33,975 bases of DNA from Tichowtungia sp964398915 (lineage in GTDB: Bacteria > Verrucomicrobiota > Kiritimatiellia > Kiritimatiellales > Tichowtungiaceae): positions 1-33,975 of the forward strand of contig CAYNOR010000021.1 of the NCBI GenBank assembly GCA_964398915.1, given 5' to 3'. The translations under genes were made by a program, and so were the position numbers. Shown one piece after another: positions 1 to 7,891 of this stretch. How positions within the stretch are numbered: the first letter of the stretch is position 1; each line of letters starts with the position of its first letter. The notes beneath the pieces are model-generated. The model saw only the letters and a list, made by a program, of their open reading frames with translations. It was not told the origin of the DNA and ran no database searches.

Positions 1-12
1 TTCATGCCGCTG

Positions 13-18
13 AGTATA
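13..18 (-). promoter_or_regulatory. Candidate extended -10 box for a gene starting at the left edge
   Basis: On the minus strand the sequence reads TGT-TATACT, then 7 bases (CAGCGGC), then ATG at positions 5-3. The TGN before TATACT makes an extended -10 box. The short spacing and lack of a Shine-Dalgarno sequence suggest a leaderless mRNA for a gene that runs off the left edge. Only its first five bases are in the window, so the gene itself cannot be identified. Confidence 0.3.
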
Positions 19-127
19 ACATCATAATGCGGCGTTTAAATAGTTAAATGCTCTAATGATGAAACGGAGCAGCACCGGAACGGGGAAGTTGCTTATCGGT
101 ATACTGTTCCACCTGTTCGTTAATAAT

Positions 128-1444
128 TTAAGGGATTTGTTTTTTCAGCCGGATGGTGGCGGAGCGGGCGTGGGCGTCGAGGGTTTCGACGCGGCCAAAG
201 GCTTCAACCACCTGCGCAGTTTCTTTGAGGTCTTCTTTGGTGAAGTGGATGAGGCTGACGCGACGGCGGAAGTCTTCGACGGTTAGTCCAGAGAAAAACG
301 CCGCCGTTCCGCCGGTGGGCAAAACGTGGCTCGGTCCGGCGGCGAAGTCGCCGACGGCTTCCGGCGTCCACGGTCCGATGAAGATTGCGCCGGCCCGGTA
401 AATTTTTTCGGCGACCTTCTCAGCGTTTTTGACGATGACTTCCATGTGCTCGGGAGCGAAGCGGTTGCAGAGCTCGATTCCTTTTCCGATGTTTGGAGCA
501 ACGACGAGGATACAACCGTGCGCCAAAACCTGCGCTACCGGAGTCTGCCGGTTTAATTTCGCGGCCTGAACTTCCAGCTCTGCGCGGACGGCTTTGGCCA
601 GTTTTTCGGAAGTGGTTACCAGTAAAGCTTTTTCTGAGCCGGTGCCGTGTTCAGCCTGCGAGAGCAGGTCGGCGGCGACGTGTGCGGGATTGGCGGTTTC
701 GTCGGCCAATACGGCGATCTCGCTCGGGCCAGCCACCATATCGAGGGCGACTTCGCCGTACACCAGTCGTTTGGCGGCGGTAACATATGGTCCGCCGGGG
801 CCGACGATTTTCTGTACCTTCCTGATCGTCTTGGTGCCGTAGGCCATTGCTCCGATGGCTTGAATCCCGCCAACTTTATAAATTTCGGTTGCGCCAGCCA
901 GATCGAGCGCGAAAAGAATGTACGGATTCACGGTGCCGTCTGCTGTGGCTGGCGTACAGGCAATCCGTTCCGGAACTCCGGCAACTTCGGCTAAGGTCAG
1001 TGTCATTAGCGCGGTTGAGGCGAGCGGCGCGGCACCGCCGGGGATGTAAGCGCCGACGCGGTCGAGCGCAACAAACTTTTCTCCGAGCCAGCCGCCCTGC
1101 GGCGCAGGCATCCGCCAGTCCTCTCGCAGTCCGGCAATGGCAAATTCAGTAATGCGCCTATGGGCCTCTTTGGCTGCTTTTTTAAAATCCGCATCGACCG
1201 CTTTTTTGGCGGTGGCCATTTCTGTTTTGGAAACCTGCATGGTGGCGAGCGTAACGGTGGAGCGGTCAAACTGCCGGGCATATTTGACGACGGCGCTGTC
1301 GCCGTTCTTTTTTATGTCGGCCAGAACGCCGGCGGCGATCTGGTCGGCACCTTTTTCGACGGGAGGGCGGAGCAGGAAATCTTCAATCGTTGCGGAGCGC
1401 CCTTTGGTGCTGTATTTGAGGATGGGTGCGTCGGTCTTTTTCAT
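128..1444 (-). CDS. hisD: Histidinol dehydrogenase
   Basis: This enzyme catalyses the last two oxidations of histidine synthesis (L-histidinol to L-histidine, NAD-dependent, zinc enzyme, cytoplasm). The 438-residue product has the usual family length. Family motifs are clear: GPGGPYV and VAGPSE in the middle, SQAEHGTGSEKA with the Gln/His zinc ligands, the catalytic APEH near residue 330, the GDFAAGPSH segment with an Asp ligand, and the C-terminal LDAHARSATIRL with the last His ligand. The gene follows the UDP-glucuronate decarboxylase gene by 7 bases on the same strand, so the two are probably cotranscribed. No other his gene is visible, so it lies outside a classical his operon here. No good Shine-Dalgarno sequence precedes the ATG. 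Confidence 0.96.
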   Translation of the reverse strand: MKKTDAPILKYSTKGRSATIEDFLLRPPVEKGADQIAAGVLADIKKNGDSAVVKYARQFDRSTVTLATMQVSKTEMATAKKAVDADFKKAAKEAHRRITEFAIAGLREDWRMPAPQGGWLGEKFVALDRVGAYIPGGAAPLASTALMTLTLAEVAGVPERIACTPATADGTVNPYILFALDLAGATEIYKVGGIQAIGAMAYGTKTIRKVQKIVGPGGPYVTAAKRLVYGEVALDMVAGPSEIAVLADETANPAHVAADLLSQAEHGTGSEKALLVTTSEKLAKAVRAELEVQAAKLNRQTPVAQVLAHGCILVVAPNIGKGIELCNRFAPEHMEVIVKNAEKVAEKIYRAGAIFIGPWTPEAVGDFAAGPSHVLPTGGTAAFFSGLTVEDFRRRVSLIHFTKEDLKETAQVVEAFGRVETLDAHARSATIRLKKQIP

Positions 1445-1451
1445 AGGTCGG

Positions 1452-2402
1452 TCAGGCGTATTGTTTGAAGTATTGAATGGTTTCCTTGAGGCCTTCTTCG
1501 AGTGCCACCTTCGGCTCCCAGTTCAGCTTTGCTTTAGCCTGGGTGATGTCGGGCTGGCGCTGTTTCGGGTCGTCGGCGGGGAGCGGCTTAAAGACGAGTT
1601 TTGATTTTGAGCCGGTCAGTTTAATAACCGCTTTCGCCAGTTCGAGCATGGTGAATTCGCCGGGGTTGCCGAGGTTGATCGGGCCGGTGATCTCATCGGG
1701 CGAATCCATCAGCTTCAGAAACCCGGCAATAAGATCGCTAACATAGCAGAAGGAGCGGGTTTGTTCGCCAGTTCCATAGATGGTGATCGACTCGTTGCGC
1801 AGGGCTTGCATGATGAAGTTGCTGACGACGCGTCCGTCGTTGGGGTGCATGTTCGGGCCGTAGGTGTTGAAAATGCGCGCGACTTTGATTTTGACGCGGT
1901 TCTGGCGGTGATAGTCGAAAAAGAGGGTTTCGGCGCAACGCTTGCCTTCGTCGTAACAGGAACGCGTTCCGATCGGATTGACGCGGCCCCAGTAGCCTTC
2001 GGGCTGCGGATGGATTTCCGGGTCTCCGTAAACTTCACTGGTCGAGGCCTGAAAAATTTTTGCGCCGACACGCTTGGCCAGACCGAGCATATTGATGGCC
2101 CCGATCACACTGGTTTTGGTGGTCTGCACCGGATCGTGCTGGTAGTGCGGCGGCGAGGCTGGACAGGCAAGATTGTAGATTTCGTCCACTTCGACGAACA
2201 GCGGAAATGTGACGTCGTGGCGGAGAATTTCGAAACGGGGATTATCCAGAAGGTGGGCGACATTGCCGCGCCGTCCGGTGAAAAAGTTATCCGCGCAAAC
2301 CACGTCGCAATTGCGCTGGAGCAGCGCTTCGCACAGATGGGATCCAAGGAATCCCGCGCCGCCGGTGACTAGAACCCGTTTATTGAAGTGGTAATTATTC
2401 AT
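1452..2402 (-). CDS. uxs: UDP-glucuronate decarboxylase (UDP-xylose synthase), SDR family
   Basis: Converts UDP-glucuronate to UDP-xylose through an NAD-bound 4-keto intermediate, supplying xylose for surface polysaccharide. The 316-residue product is an extended short-chain dehydrogenase: Rossmann motif GGAGFLG at residues 14-20, the UXS signature NLACPASPPHYQ near 77-88, TSEVYGDPEIHPQPE near 121-135, and the catalytic YDEGK (Tyr150, Lys154). IFNTYGPNMHPNDGRVVSNF is also typical of UXS rather than of GalE or dTDP-glucose dehydratase. The ATG is preceded by AAGGA at suitable spacing. It is divergent from maf with only 54 bases between them, so both promoters lie in that gap. Confidence 0.93.
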   Translation of the reverse strand: MNNYHFNKRVLVTGGAGFLGSHLCEALLQRNCDVVCADNFFTGRRGNVAHLLDNPRFEILRHDVTFPLFVEVDEIYNLACPASPPHYQHDPVQTTKTSVIGAINMLGLAKRVGAKIFQASTSEVYGDPEIHPQPEGYWGRVNPIGTRSCYDEGKRCAETLFFDYHRQNRVKIKVARIFNTYGPNMHPNDGRVVSNFIMQALRNESITIYGTGEQTRSFCYVSDLIAGFLKLMDSPDEITGPINLGNPGEFTMLELAKAVIKLTGSKSKLVFKPLPADDPKQRQPDITQAKAKLNWEPKVALEEGLKETIQYFKQYA

Positions 2403-2442
2403 GCTTTGTTTATCCTTATCTTTTCAGAAAACGGTGTGATGC

Positions 2443-2448
2443 TATCTT
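2443..2448 (+). promoter_or_regulatory. Candidate extended -10 box of maf (leaderless start)
   Basis: TGC-TATCTT forms an extended -10 box, and the maf ATG starts only 8 bases downstream. No Shine-Dalgarno-like sequence lies between them. A transcript from this box would begin at or next to the start codon. Confidence 0.3.
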
Positions 2449-2456
2449 TCTGACCT

Positions 2457-3029
2457 ATGGAAACCAAACAAAAACTGATTTTGGCCAGTACGTCGCCGCG
2501 ACGCGTTGAGCTGTTGAAAAGCGCAGGGCTCGTTTTCGAGGTTTTGCGTCCTGATGCGGACGAAGAAATGCGCGGAGGCGAAACGCCGGTGGAGTATGCG
2601 GTCCGCACGGCCCGTGAAAAGGCAGAAAGCATTCCGGTTGCGCCTTGCACCGTGGTGCTTGGTGCCGACACGGTTGTGGCGGCTGAGGGTCGTATTCTCG
2701 GCAAGCCTGCCGATGCGCAGGAGGCCGGAGCCATGCTTCGGCTGCTTTCCGGTAAAATGCATGAGGTGGTCACAGGGGTTTGTTTGCGTTCGGCAGAAAA
2801 AACCGTTTGTTTTCATGTGGCCACGGCGGTGCTGTTCCGCGAGCTTTCGGAAGAAGAAATTGCGGCGTATGTTGCCACCGGAGATCCGCTTGATAAGGCG
2901 GGAGGCTACGCCATTCAAAACGGCGCGGCGGGGATGGTGCGGCGTATCGACGGGTCTTATTCCAATGTTGTCGGTCTGCCGCTTTGTGAAGTGATTGAGG
3001 CGCTGGACGGCTTCGCCGCAGAAATATGA
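2457..3029 (+). CDS. maf: Maf-family nucleotide pyrophosphatase (dTTP/UTP type)
   Basis: House-cleaning nucleoside triphosphate pyrophosphatase that hydrolyses dTTP/UTP or modified nucleotides to monophosphates. The 190-residue protein opens with the family motif LASTSPRRVELL, carries GADTVVAAEGRILGKP with the catalytic Asp, and ends with DKAGGYAIQ and SYSNVVGLPL, which match the YhdE branch better than YceF (the 7-methyl-GTP branch). The length is normal. No Shine-Dalgarno sequence precedes the ATG; a -10-like box 8 bases upstream suggests a leaderless mRNA. The TGA stop sits inside the left arm of a periodic palindrome that fills the gap to rsmI. Confidence 0.93.
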   Translation: METKQKLILASTSPRRVELLKSAGLVFEVLRPDADEEMRGGETPVEYAVRTAREKAESIPVAPCTVVLGADTVVAAEGRILGKPADAQEAGAMLRLLSGKMHEVVTGVCLRSAEKTVCFHVATAVLFRELSEEEIAAYVATGDPLDKAGGYAIQNGAAGMVRRIDGSYSNVVGLPLCEVIEALDGFAAEI

Positions 3030-3118
3030 ATGATGAAGTATGAAATTGGCACTTTCTCTTAAATTAAGCCGTCGCAGACCCGTTTTCATCTTTCATAGTT
3101 CATACTTCATAGTTAAAT
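3024..3118. repeat. Periodic palindrome A (7-base words) between maf and rsmI
   Basis: The left arm is made of the 7-base words ATATGAA, TGATGAA, GTATGAA (3024-3044). The right arm is made of TTTCATC, TTTCATA, GTTCATA, CTTCATA (3084-3111), which are their inverse complement. ATGAAGTATGAA at 3033-3044 pairs exactly over 12 bases with 3099-3110. The maf stop codon lies in the first word, and rsmI starts 6 bases after the last word. Three other gaps in the window (6494-6573, 7812-7891 and 23832-23918) are built the same way with different words. Confidence 0.8.
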
Positions 3119-3124
3119 AACCGT

Positions 3125-3823
3125 ATGACATCAAACGAACAACAGCTGGATGCCGGTCTTTATATTGTAGGAACACCGATCGGCCATCTTGGCGATATGA
3201 CCGCACGCGGTATTGCGACGCTCAGGGAGGCTTCGCTGGTCATTGCTGAAGATACGCGCACCACGCGGAACCTGTTGAATCACTTTGAGATAAAGACCCA
3301 TTGCATCAGTTGCCATAAATTCAATGAGGTGCAGCGCTGTGATGAGATTATTCATCGCATTCGCAACGGCGAAGCGGTGGCGATGGTGACCGACTCGGGG
3401 ATGCCCTGTATTTCTGATCCCGGCGCACGTGTGGTGGAAGCCTGCCGTGCCGCCGGCGTGATGATTACTTCTGCGCCGGGGCCGACCGCCGTGACGACCG
3501 CGCTGGCGCTGAGCGGCTTTGGAGGGCACGGCTTCCTTTTTGCCGGATTTCTGCCGCGTAAAAGCGGTGCACGGCAGCGCATACTGGAGCAATGTGCGAC
3601 TTTGCCGGTGCCGGTTATTTTCTACGAGTCGCCTTACCGTTTGCTCAAGCTACTTGAAGAAATTGAAGCCGTTATGGGGGCGGAACGGTCGGTTTTTGCG
3701 GCGCGTGAGCTGACTAAGAAATTCGAGGAATTGCTTAGCGGGACGCCCTCACAAATCCGTAAACAGTTTGGGCAACGCACCGTTAAGGGCGAATGCGTTG
3801 TGATTGTCAGCCCGGAAGAATAA
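3125..3823 (+). CDS. rsmI: 16S rRNA (cytidine1402-2'-O)-methyltransferase
   Basis: SAM-dependent 2'-O-methylation of C1402 in the decoding centre of 16S rRNA. The 232-residue product carries the tetrapyrrole-methylase fold signatures: GTPIGHLGDMTARG near the N-terminus, IAEDTRTTRNLLNHF, MVTDSGMPCISDPGARVV, and SAPGPTAVTTALALSG. The E. coli enzyme is about 286 residues; the shorter length here suggests that the C-terminal helical domain is reduced or absent. It follows maf and is separated from it only by palindrome A. The start lacks a clear Shine-Dalgarno sequence. Confidence 0.95.
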   Translation: MTSNEQQLDAGLYIVGTPIGHLGDMTARGIATLREASLVIAEDTRTTRNLLNHFEIKTHCISCHKFNEVQRCDEIIHRIRNGEAVAMVTDSGMPCISDPGARVVEACRAAGVMITSAPGPTAVTTALALSGFGGHGFLFAGFLPRKSGARQRILEQCATLPVPVIFYESPYRLLKLLEEIEAVMGAERSVFAARELTKKFEELLSGTPSQIRKQFGQRTVKGECVVIVSPEE

Positions 3824-3902
3824 TGTTTTCGCTTATTATCATTTGCACTGCATCTTAGCGCCGACTAGAATTTCGAACGGTTTAAATAAGGAACCCGTTT
3901 TT

Positions 3903-4421
3903 ATGCTTGGAGTGGAACAGAGTAACGATGATTTACAGGCCGCTATTGCCGGCGACAAAATTTTTATACGTGTAACCGGGCGAGGCTCCTTCAAAGTGAG
4001 CTCAACCCTTAAAAAATTTATTGCTCAGGTGATCTCGCAGCAACCCGTTTCTTTTGTGGTGCTTGATTTGAATGAATGTGTCGGTATGGACAGTACCTTT
4101 ATGGGTGTACTGGCCGGACTTTCCTGTCGTTTGAAGCAAAGCGGACGGGCCTTGGAGCTGATTAATCTTTCCGATAAAAATGCCGGACTGCTGGCAACCC
4201 TTGGTGTTGATAAAGTGATCGCCTATTTCAGCCACAGTCACGGCCATGAAGTGCCGGATCAGGGGATTCAATCGCTTTCTACTGCTGAAGTTACTAAAAA
4301 GGAGCTGGCTGAAACCGCCCTTCATGCGCATCAGAATCTGGTGGAACTCAGCGAAGAAAACCGCCCCCGGTTCAAGCGGGTAATTGAATATCTTCAGGCG
4401 GATGTCGACAGGTTGAATTGA
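3903..4421 (+). CDS. STAS-domain protein, anti-sigma factor antagonist type
   Basis: The 172-residue product has a STAS domain (about residues 15-115) of the SpoIIAA/RsbV type. FVVLDLNECVGMDSTFMGVL contains the expected phosphorylatable Ser64 in the DST motif. A C-terminal helical extension of about 50 residues (ending near LVELSEENRPRFKRVIEYLQ) is longer than in minimal antagonists. I chose the ATG at 3903 rather than an upstream TTG at 3804 that overlaps rsmI: AAGGA lies at workable spacing and the domain begins right after. It is 7 bases upstream of a PP2C phosphatase gene, so the pair probably forms a partner-switching module. No anti-sigma kinase or sigma factor is nearby. Confidence 0.85.
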   Translation: MLGVEQSNDDLQAAIAGDKIFIRVTGRGSFKVSSTLKKFIAQVISQQPVSFVVLDLNECVGMDSTFMGVLAGLSCRLKQSGRALELINLSDKNAGLLATLGVDKVIAYFSHSHGHEVPDQGIQSLSTAEVTKKELAETALHAHQNLVELSEENRPRFKRVIEYLQADVDRLN

Positions 4422-4428
4422 TCTTCTT

Positions 4429-5883
4429 ATGACTATGCCTTCACTAAACTGGCTTAATACGGCGCTAACCCTCTTCCTTGAGGGGATTATTGTACTGCTT
4501 GTTGTACGCCTTATGCAGAGTAGCAGGAATACGCGCCGCAAAAATGAATTGCTCCGGCAGGAGCGTGAAGTGATTTTTGATTTCATTCATAACATCGGCG
4601 AGGTGTTTGCCGATGCCGAAGAAATCAAAGCGGATTCTCTGCTGAAGCGTATTCTTTTTTTCGCCACGAAAACCGGTAAGGCCGCATCCGGCGCCATTTA
4701 TCTCTATAATGCCGACCGCTCACAGCTTTTTGCCCGTGCCATTTCCGGTGTTTTCACGCCGCTTTATGATGCGGATCAGGTACATACAGAACAGTTTTTG
4801 GCCAAATCGCAATATCTTGAAACGCTTGTTAAAACGCGTCCGGTTGATGTCGGCGAGGGTCTTATTGGTTCCGCAGCTGTTGTTGGCAATGGGATTATTA
4901 TCGAAGACGCGGAAATTGATGCCCGTGTTCCGGTTTATGACGATGATTTTTTAAAGATCCATTCTCTGCTGATTGTACCCATGCGCTTCGGCAACGAAGT
5001 TCTCGGGGTCATTGTGCTGGCCAATCGCACCGATGGTCAGCCGTTTACGCCTGGTGATCTGAATCTGCTGCAAGCTATGGCGGATCAGGCGTCAGTTCCT
5101 GTTCATTATACCGGGCTCAAAGCGGATCTTGACCGCAAACGACAGCTTGACCGTGATATGCAGGCGGCGCAACAAATTCAGGAATCATTGCTTCCGCAAC
5201 ATCTTCCTCAGCCTGAAGGAGTTAGATTGGCAGCCTATAACCTTCCGGCCCTCGACATTGGCGGCGATTATTATGACTTTATTCAGATTGATACCGAGCA
5301 CCTTGGCATCGCGATTGCCGATGTTGCGGGTAAAGGGATTGGCGGAGCCATGATGATGGCGGTTTGTCAGGGCGTTCTTCGTGCCCGTGCTCCCCAGGAA
5401 CGAAGTCCCGCCCGCATTCTGTCAGAACTTAATCGCGTTTTAAGCGCCAACCTTGCTGAAGACATGTTTATTACTATGCTTTACATGGTACTCAATACAC
5501 GTACCCGCGAACTTGTTTTTGCCCGCGCCGGACACGAAAGTCCTGTGCTTAAGCGGATTAACAACGGCGCACCGGAGTCTCTAACTTCAGCGGGCATTGC
5601 CATTGGTCTGGCCGATGCAGAAATTTTCGACAGTGCCATCAAGGACATCACGGTTCAGCTGTCGGCAGGTGATGTCGTTGTTTTTTACACCGACGGAGTC
5701 ACCGAAGCGCTTAACGAAATGAATGAAGAGTGGGGCGCAACCAGTCTTTTGAAGACCATCGATACGGAATCTTCCGGCGGTGTGGATGAGCTCATCAAGG
5801 TTATTCGCGAGCGGATTATCCGGCATGTTGGCGCTCAGCAGCAGTATGACGACATGACGCTGATCGCCCTCGAGGTTCACTGA
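4429..5883 (+). CDS. Membrane-anchored GAF/PP2C (SpoIIE/RsbU-type) serine phosphatase
   Basis: Likely dephosphorylates the STAS antagonist encoded just upstream. Order in the 484-residue protein: one N-terminal membrane helix (about residues 10-30), a GAF sensor domain (about 45-215), a short linker helix with MQAAQQIQESLLP, and the SpoIIE phosphatase domain (about 245-484). Metal-binding motifs are intact: DIGGDYYDF near 275, IADVAGKGIGG near 296, ARAGHESPVL, and FYTDGVTEALNE near 420. The GAF ligand cannot be read from sequence. An in-frame ATG two codons later is an alternative start. The gene spacing suggests translation coupled to the STAS gene. Confidence 0.9.
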   Translation: MTMPSLNWLNTALTLFLEGIIVLLVVRLMQSSRNTRRKNELLRQEREVIFDFIHNIGEVFADAEEIKADSLLKRILFFATKTGKAASGAIYLYNADRSQLFARAISGVFTPLYDADQVHTEQFLAKSQYLETLVKTRPVDVGEGLIGSAAVVGNGIIIEDAEIDARVPVYDDDFLKIHSLLIVPMRFGNEVLGVIVLANRTDGQPFTPGDLNLLQAMADQASVPVHYTGLKADLDRKRQLDRDMQAAQQIQESLLPQHLPQPEGVRLAAYNLPALDIGGDYYDFIQIDTEHLGIAIADVAGKGIGGAMMMAVCQGVLRARAPQERSPARILSELNRVLSANLAEDMFITMLYMVLNTRTRELVFARAGHESPVLKRINNGAPESLTSAGIAIGLADAEIFDSAIKDITVQLSAGDVVVFYTDGVTEALNEMNEEWGATSLLKTIDTESSGGVDELIKVIRERIIRHVGAQQQYDDMTLIALEVH

Positions 5884-5979
5884 GTCCGTCCGCTTCTCCG
5901 GCATTGACTAACCAGCGCAAATGCGTATTTTTCCAACCCTTGGAGCATTCTGCCGATGCTCAAAAAAGGAACTCGAATC

Positions 5980-6510
5980 ATGAAGAAAGAAGATAAAAAA
6001 GAAGCGGAATCCGAACAGGCTGACGCCGTTGTTGAACAGGTTGTCACGCCGGTTGTTCAGGAAGAAGAGCCGCTGAGAGAACAGTTGCTCCGTCTGCGGG
6101 CGGACTTCGATAATTTTCGTAAACGGACTCAGCGTGAACGCAACGAACTTTTCCTGCTTGCCAATGAGACTCTTTTTCTCGAACTGCTTCCGGTTATCGA
6201 TCATTTCGAAATGGGATTCAAAAGTGCGGAAGCGCATAAAACCGACTGTTCTGTCACCGAAGGGTTCCGAATGGTCCATAACCAGTTGCTGGATGTATTG
6301 AAAAAATTCAACGTCACAGCCATGGATCCGGTCGGTGAATCATTCGATCCGCACCGGCACGAGTCGCTCTTGCACATGCCGTCAGACAAACCGGCCGGTA
6401 CGGTCGTCGAACAAGTCCGGCGCGGGTATCTGCTCGGGGAAAAACTGCTTCGCGCCGCGCAGGTTATTGTTTCCGGCGGTCCGGAAGAAGAAAATGGAAC
6501 ATTGGAATAA
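5980..6510 (+). CDS. grpE: Nucleotide exchange factor GrpE
   Basis: Cochaperone that releases ADP from DnaK. The product is about 176 residues, with an acidic, low-complexity N-terminus (KKEDKKEAESEQ), the long dimerisation helix (EEEPLREQLLRLRADFDNFRKRTQRERNE), and the C-terminal beta domain with FDPHRHESLLH and GTVVEQVRRGYLLGEKLLRAAQVIVS. I prefer the ATG at 5980 (AGGA upstream); the ATG at 5956 would add eight residues. The stop codon and the last residues (about NGTLE) fall inside the first arm of palindrome B, so the C-terminus looks rewritten by that repeat. dnaJ follows; dnaK and hrcA are not in the window, and I see no CIRCE operator upstream. Confidence 0.93.
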   Translation: MKKEDKKEAESEQADAVVEQVVTPVVQEEEPLREQLLRLRADFDNFRKRTQRERNELFLLANETLFLELLPVIDHFEMGFKSAEAHKTDCSVTEGFRMVHNQLLDVLKKFNVTAMDPVGESFDPHRHESLLHMPSDKPAGTVVEQVRRGYLLGEKLLRAAQVIVSGGPEEENGTLE

Positions 6511-6573
6511 TGGAACATTGGAATATTGGGATTTCTTTTTCATCATTCCATTTTCATAAATTCCAGTATTCCA
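6494..6573. repeat. Periodic palindrome B (8-base words) between grpE and dnaJ
   Basis: The left arm repeats GGAACATT, GGAATAAT, GGAACATT, GGAATATT with an exact 8-base period (about 6497-6528). The right arm carries the inverse words ATTCC at 6545-6549, 6560-6564 and 6568-6572. TGGAATATTGG at the inner left pairs with CCAGTATTCCA-type sequence on the right, with G-U wobble. The grpE stop codon TAA is part of the second word. Confidence 0.75.
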
Positions 6574-6612
6574 GAAAGCGGAATTGAACCGCAGAACTGA
6601 TTGAGAAATAGT

Positions 6613-7803
6613 ATGGCAGCATCAAAGAGAGATTATTACGAAGTACTGGGAATTGCTAAGGGGGCTTCAGAGGAGGAGATCAAAAAGGCCTATCGCAAGA
6701 TGGCTATTCAGTATCACCCCGACAAAAATCCCGGCGATAAAGCTTCTGAAGAGAAATTTAAGGAAGTTTCCGAAGCCTACGAAGTGCTGAGCGATGCGGC
6801 AAAACGCCAGCAATACGACCAGTTCGGCCATGCCGCTTTCGGTGCGGGGCGCGGGGGCGGGGGCGGCGGTTACGGTGGTGGTTACGGCGGCGGAATCGAT
6901 CTCGAAGAAGCCTTGCGGACTTTTATGGGGGCAGCTGGCGGTGGCGGAAGTATTTTCGAAAACTTTTTCGGCGGCGGCGGACGTGCCCAGAATCCCAACG
7001 CGCCGCAGGAAGGTGCCGATCTGCGCTTTGACCTCGAAATTGACTTTGAAGAAGCGGTCCTCGGATCTTCCCGCGAAATCCGTATTAACGTTAATGAAAC
7101 GTGTGACCGCTGCAAAGGCAGCGGCGCGGAGTCTGGCTCAGGCCGGAAAACCTGTTCGACCTGCCGCGGAGCGGGGCAGGTCGTCAGCGGCGGCGGCTTT
7201 GTTCAGTTTCGCCAGACCTGCCCGGACTGTCGCGGCGCGGGACAAGTAATCGAAAAACCCTGTACCGCCTGCCGGGGTCAAGGGCTGGTGAAAAACAAGC
7301 GGACTATTGACGTAAAAATTCCAAGCGGCGTTGAAACCGGCTCGCGACTGCGCATTGCCGGTAAGGGTGAAGGCGGATTGCGCGGCGGCCCGGCGGGTGA
7401 TCTCTACATTGTACTGCACGTCCGTGAGCACGAGTTCTTCAAACGCAACGACCTCGATATCGTTTGCGAAGTTCCGGTTCCTTTTCATATTGCCGCACTG
7501 GGTGGCGAAGTTCATGTACCCACGATTCACGGCCGCGCGGAGCTGAAAATCCCGGCTGGCACAGAAAGCGGCAAGGTATTCCGGATGCGCGGCAAAGGAA
7601 TTGTCAGTCCGCGGTACGGCACGGGCGACCAGCATATTGTGGTACAGATTGAGATTCCACAGGGACTCGGCGGTAAGGAAAAGAAAAAGCTGGAAGAAGC
7701 GGCCGCCGTTTTGAACGATAAGAATTTCCCGCTGACGCAGAAAATGCTCAAGGCGGCTGAAACATTCTATGAACACAAACGGGCACTGGAAAAAGACAAA
7801 TAA
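6613..7803 (+). CDS. dnaJ: Chaperone DnaJ (Hsp40, type I)
   Basis: Stimulates DnaK ATPase and delivers unfolded clients. The 396-residue protein has the J domain with HPD at residues 35-37, a Gly/Phe-rich linker (about 75-130, unusually glycine-heavy with a GGGYGGGYGGG run), four zinc-binding CxxCxGxG repeats (CDRCKGSG, CSTCRGAG, CPDCRGAG, CTACRGQG), and the C-terminal substrate-binding beta domains. I chose the ATG at 6613 over an upstream TTG at 6601 because the J domain starts directly after it. It follows grpE across palindrome B, and palindrome C starts right after its stop codon. Confidence 0.97.
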   Translation: MAASKRDYYEVLGIAKGASEEEIKKAYRKMAIQYHPDKNPGDKASEEKFKEVSEAYEVLSDAAKRQQYDQFGHAAFGAGRGGGGGGYGGGYGGGIDLEEALRTFMGAAGGGGSIFENFFGGGGRAQNPNAPQEGADLRFDLEIDFEEAVLGSSREIRINVNETCDRCKGSGAESGSGRKTCSTCRGAGQVVSGGGFVQFRQTCPDCRGAGQVIEKPCTACRGQGLVKNKRTIDVKIPSGVETGSRLRIAGKGEGGLRGGPAGDLYIVLHVREHEFFKRNDLDIVCEVPVPFHIAALGGEVHVPTIHGRAELKIPAGTESGKVFRMRGKGIVSPRYGTGDQHIVVQIEIPQGLGGKEKKKLEEAAAVLNDKNFPLTQKMLKAAETFYEHKRALEKDK

Positions 7804-7811
7804 GAGGAAAA

Positions 7812-7891
7812 GGATGAGCTGGATTAAGGGATCATTGGGTTATTGAAGGAGATTCTTTCAATCATCCGTCAATCCACCCATCCATTAATCC
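7812..7891. repeat. Periodic palindrome C (8-base words) between dnaJ and rsmE
   Basis: The left arm reads GGATGAGCT, GGATTAAG, GGATCATT, GGGTTATT (7812-7844). The right arm reads AATCATCC, GTCAATCC, ACCCATCC, ATTAATCC (7860-7891), an 8-base ladder of the inverse word. Pairing may extend outward: AGAGG just after the dnaJ stop can pair with CCTCT just before the rsmE ATG. The whole gap of about 100 bases is thus one palindrome. Confidence 0.78.

Noticed and set aside
53..127. In-frame extension of 24 codons after the hisD stop codon on the minus strand
   Set aside because: It reads like protein (NEQVEQYTDKQLPRSGAAP), but HisD is already full length, and nothing suggests stop-codon read-through. 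A short chance frame or remnant is more likely.
1137..1604. 155-residue plus-strand frame across hisD and uxs
   Set aside because: Antisense to two clear genes, with no motif or ribosome site; a shadow frame.
2442..3089. 215-residue minus-strand frame opposite maf
   Set aside because: The plus strand carries all Maf motifs; this frame has no recognisable domain.
5904..5932. TTGACT with an AT-rich stretch 17 bases on, upstream of grpE
   Set aside because: The -10 part (ATTTTT) is too poor to call a promoter.
5884..5979. CIRCE heat-shock operator before grpE
   Set aside because: Looked for TTAGCACTC-N9-GAGTGCTAA; nothing resembling it is present.
6846..6897. G-rich repeat in dnaJ as a mobile or structural element
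   Set aside because: It encodes the normal Gly/Phe-rich linker of DnaJ.
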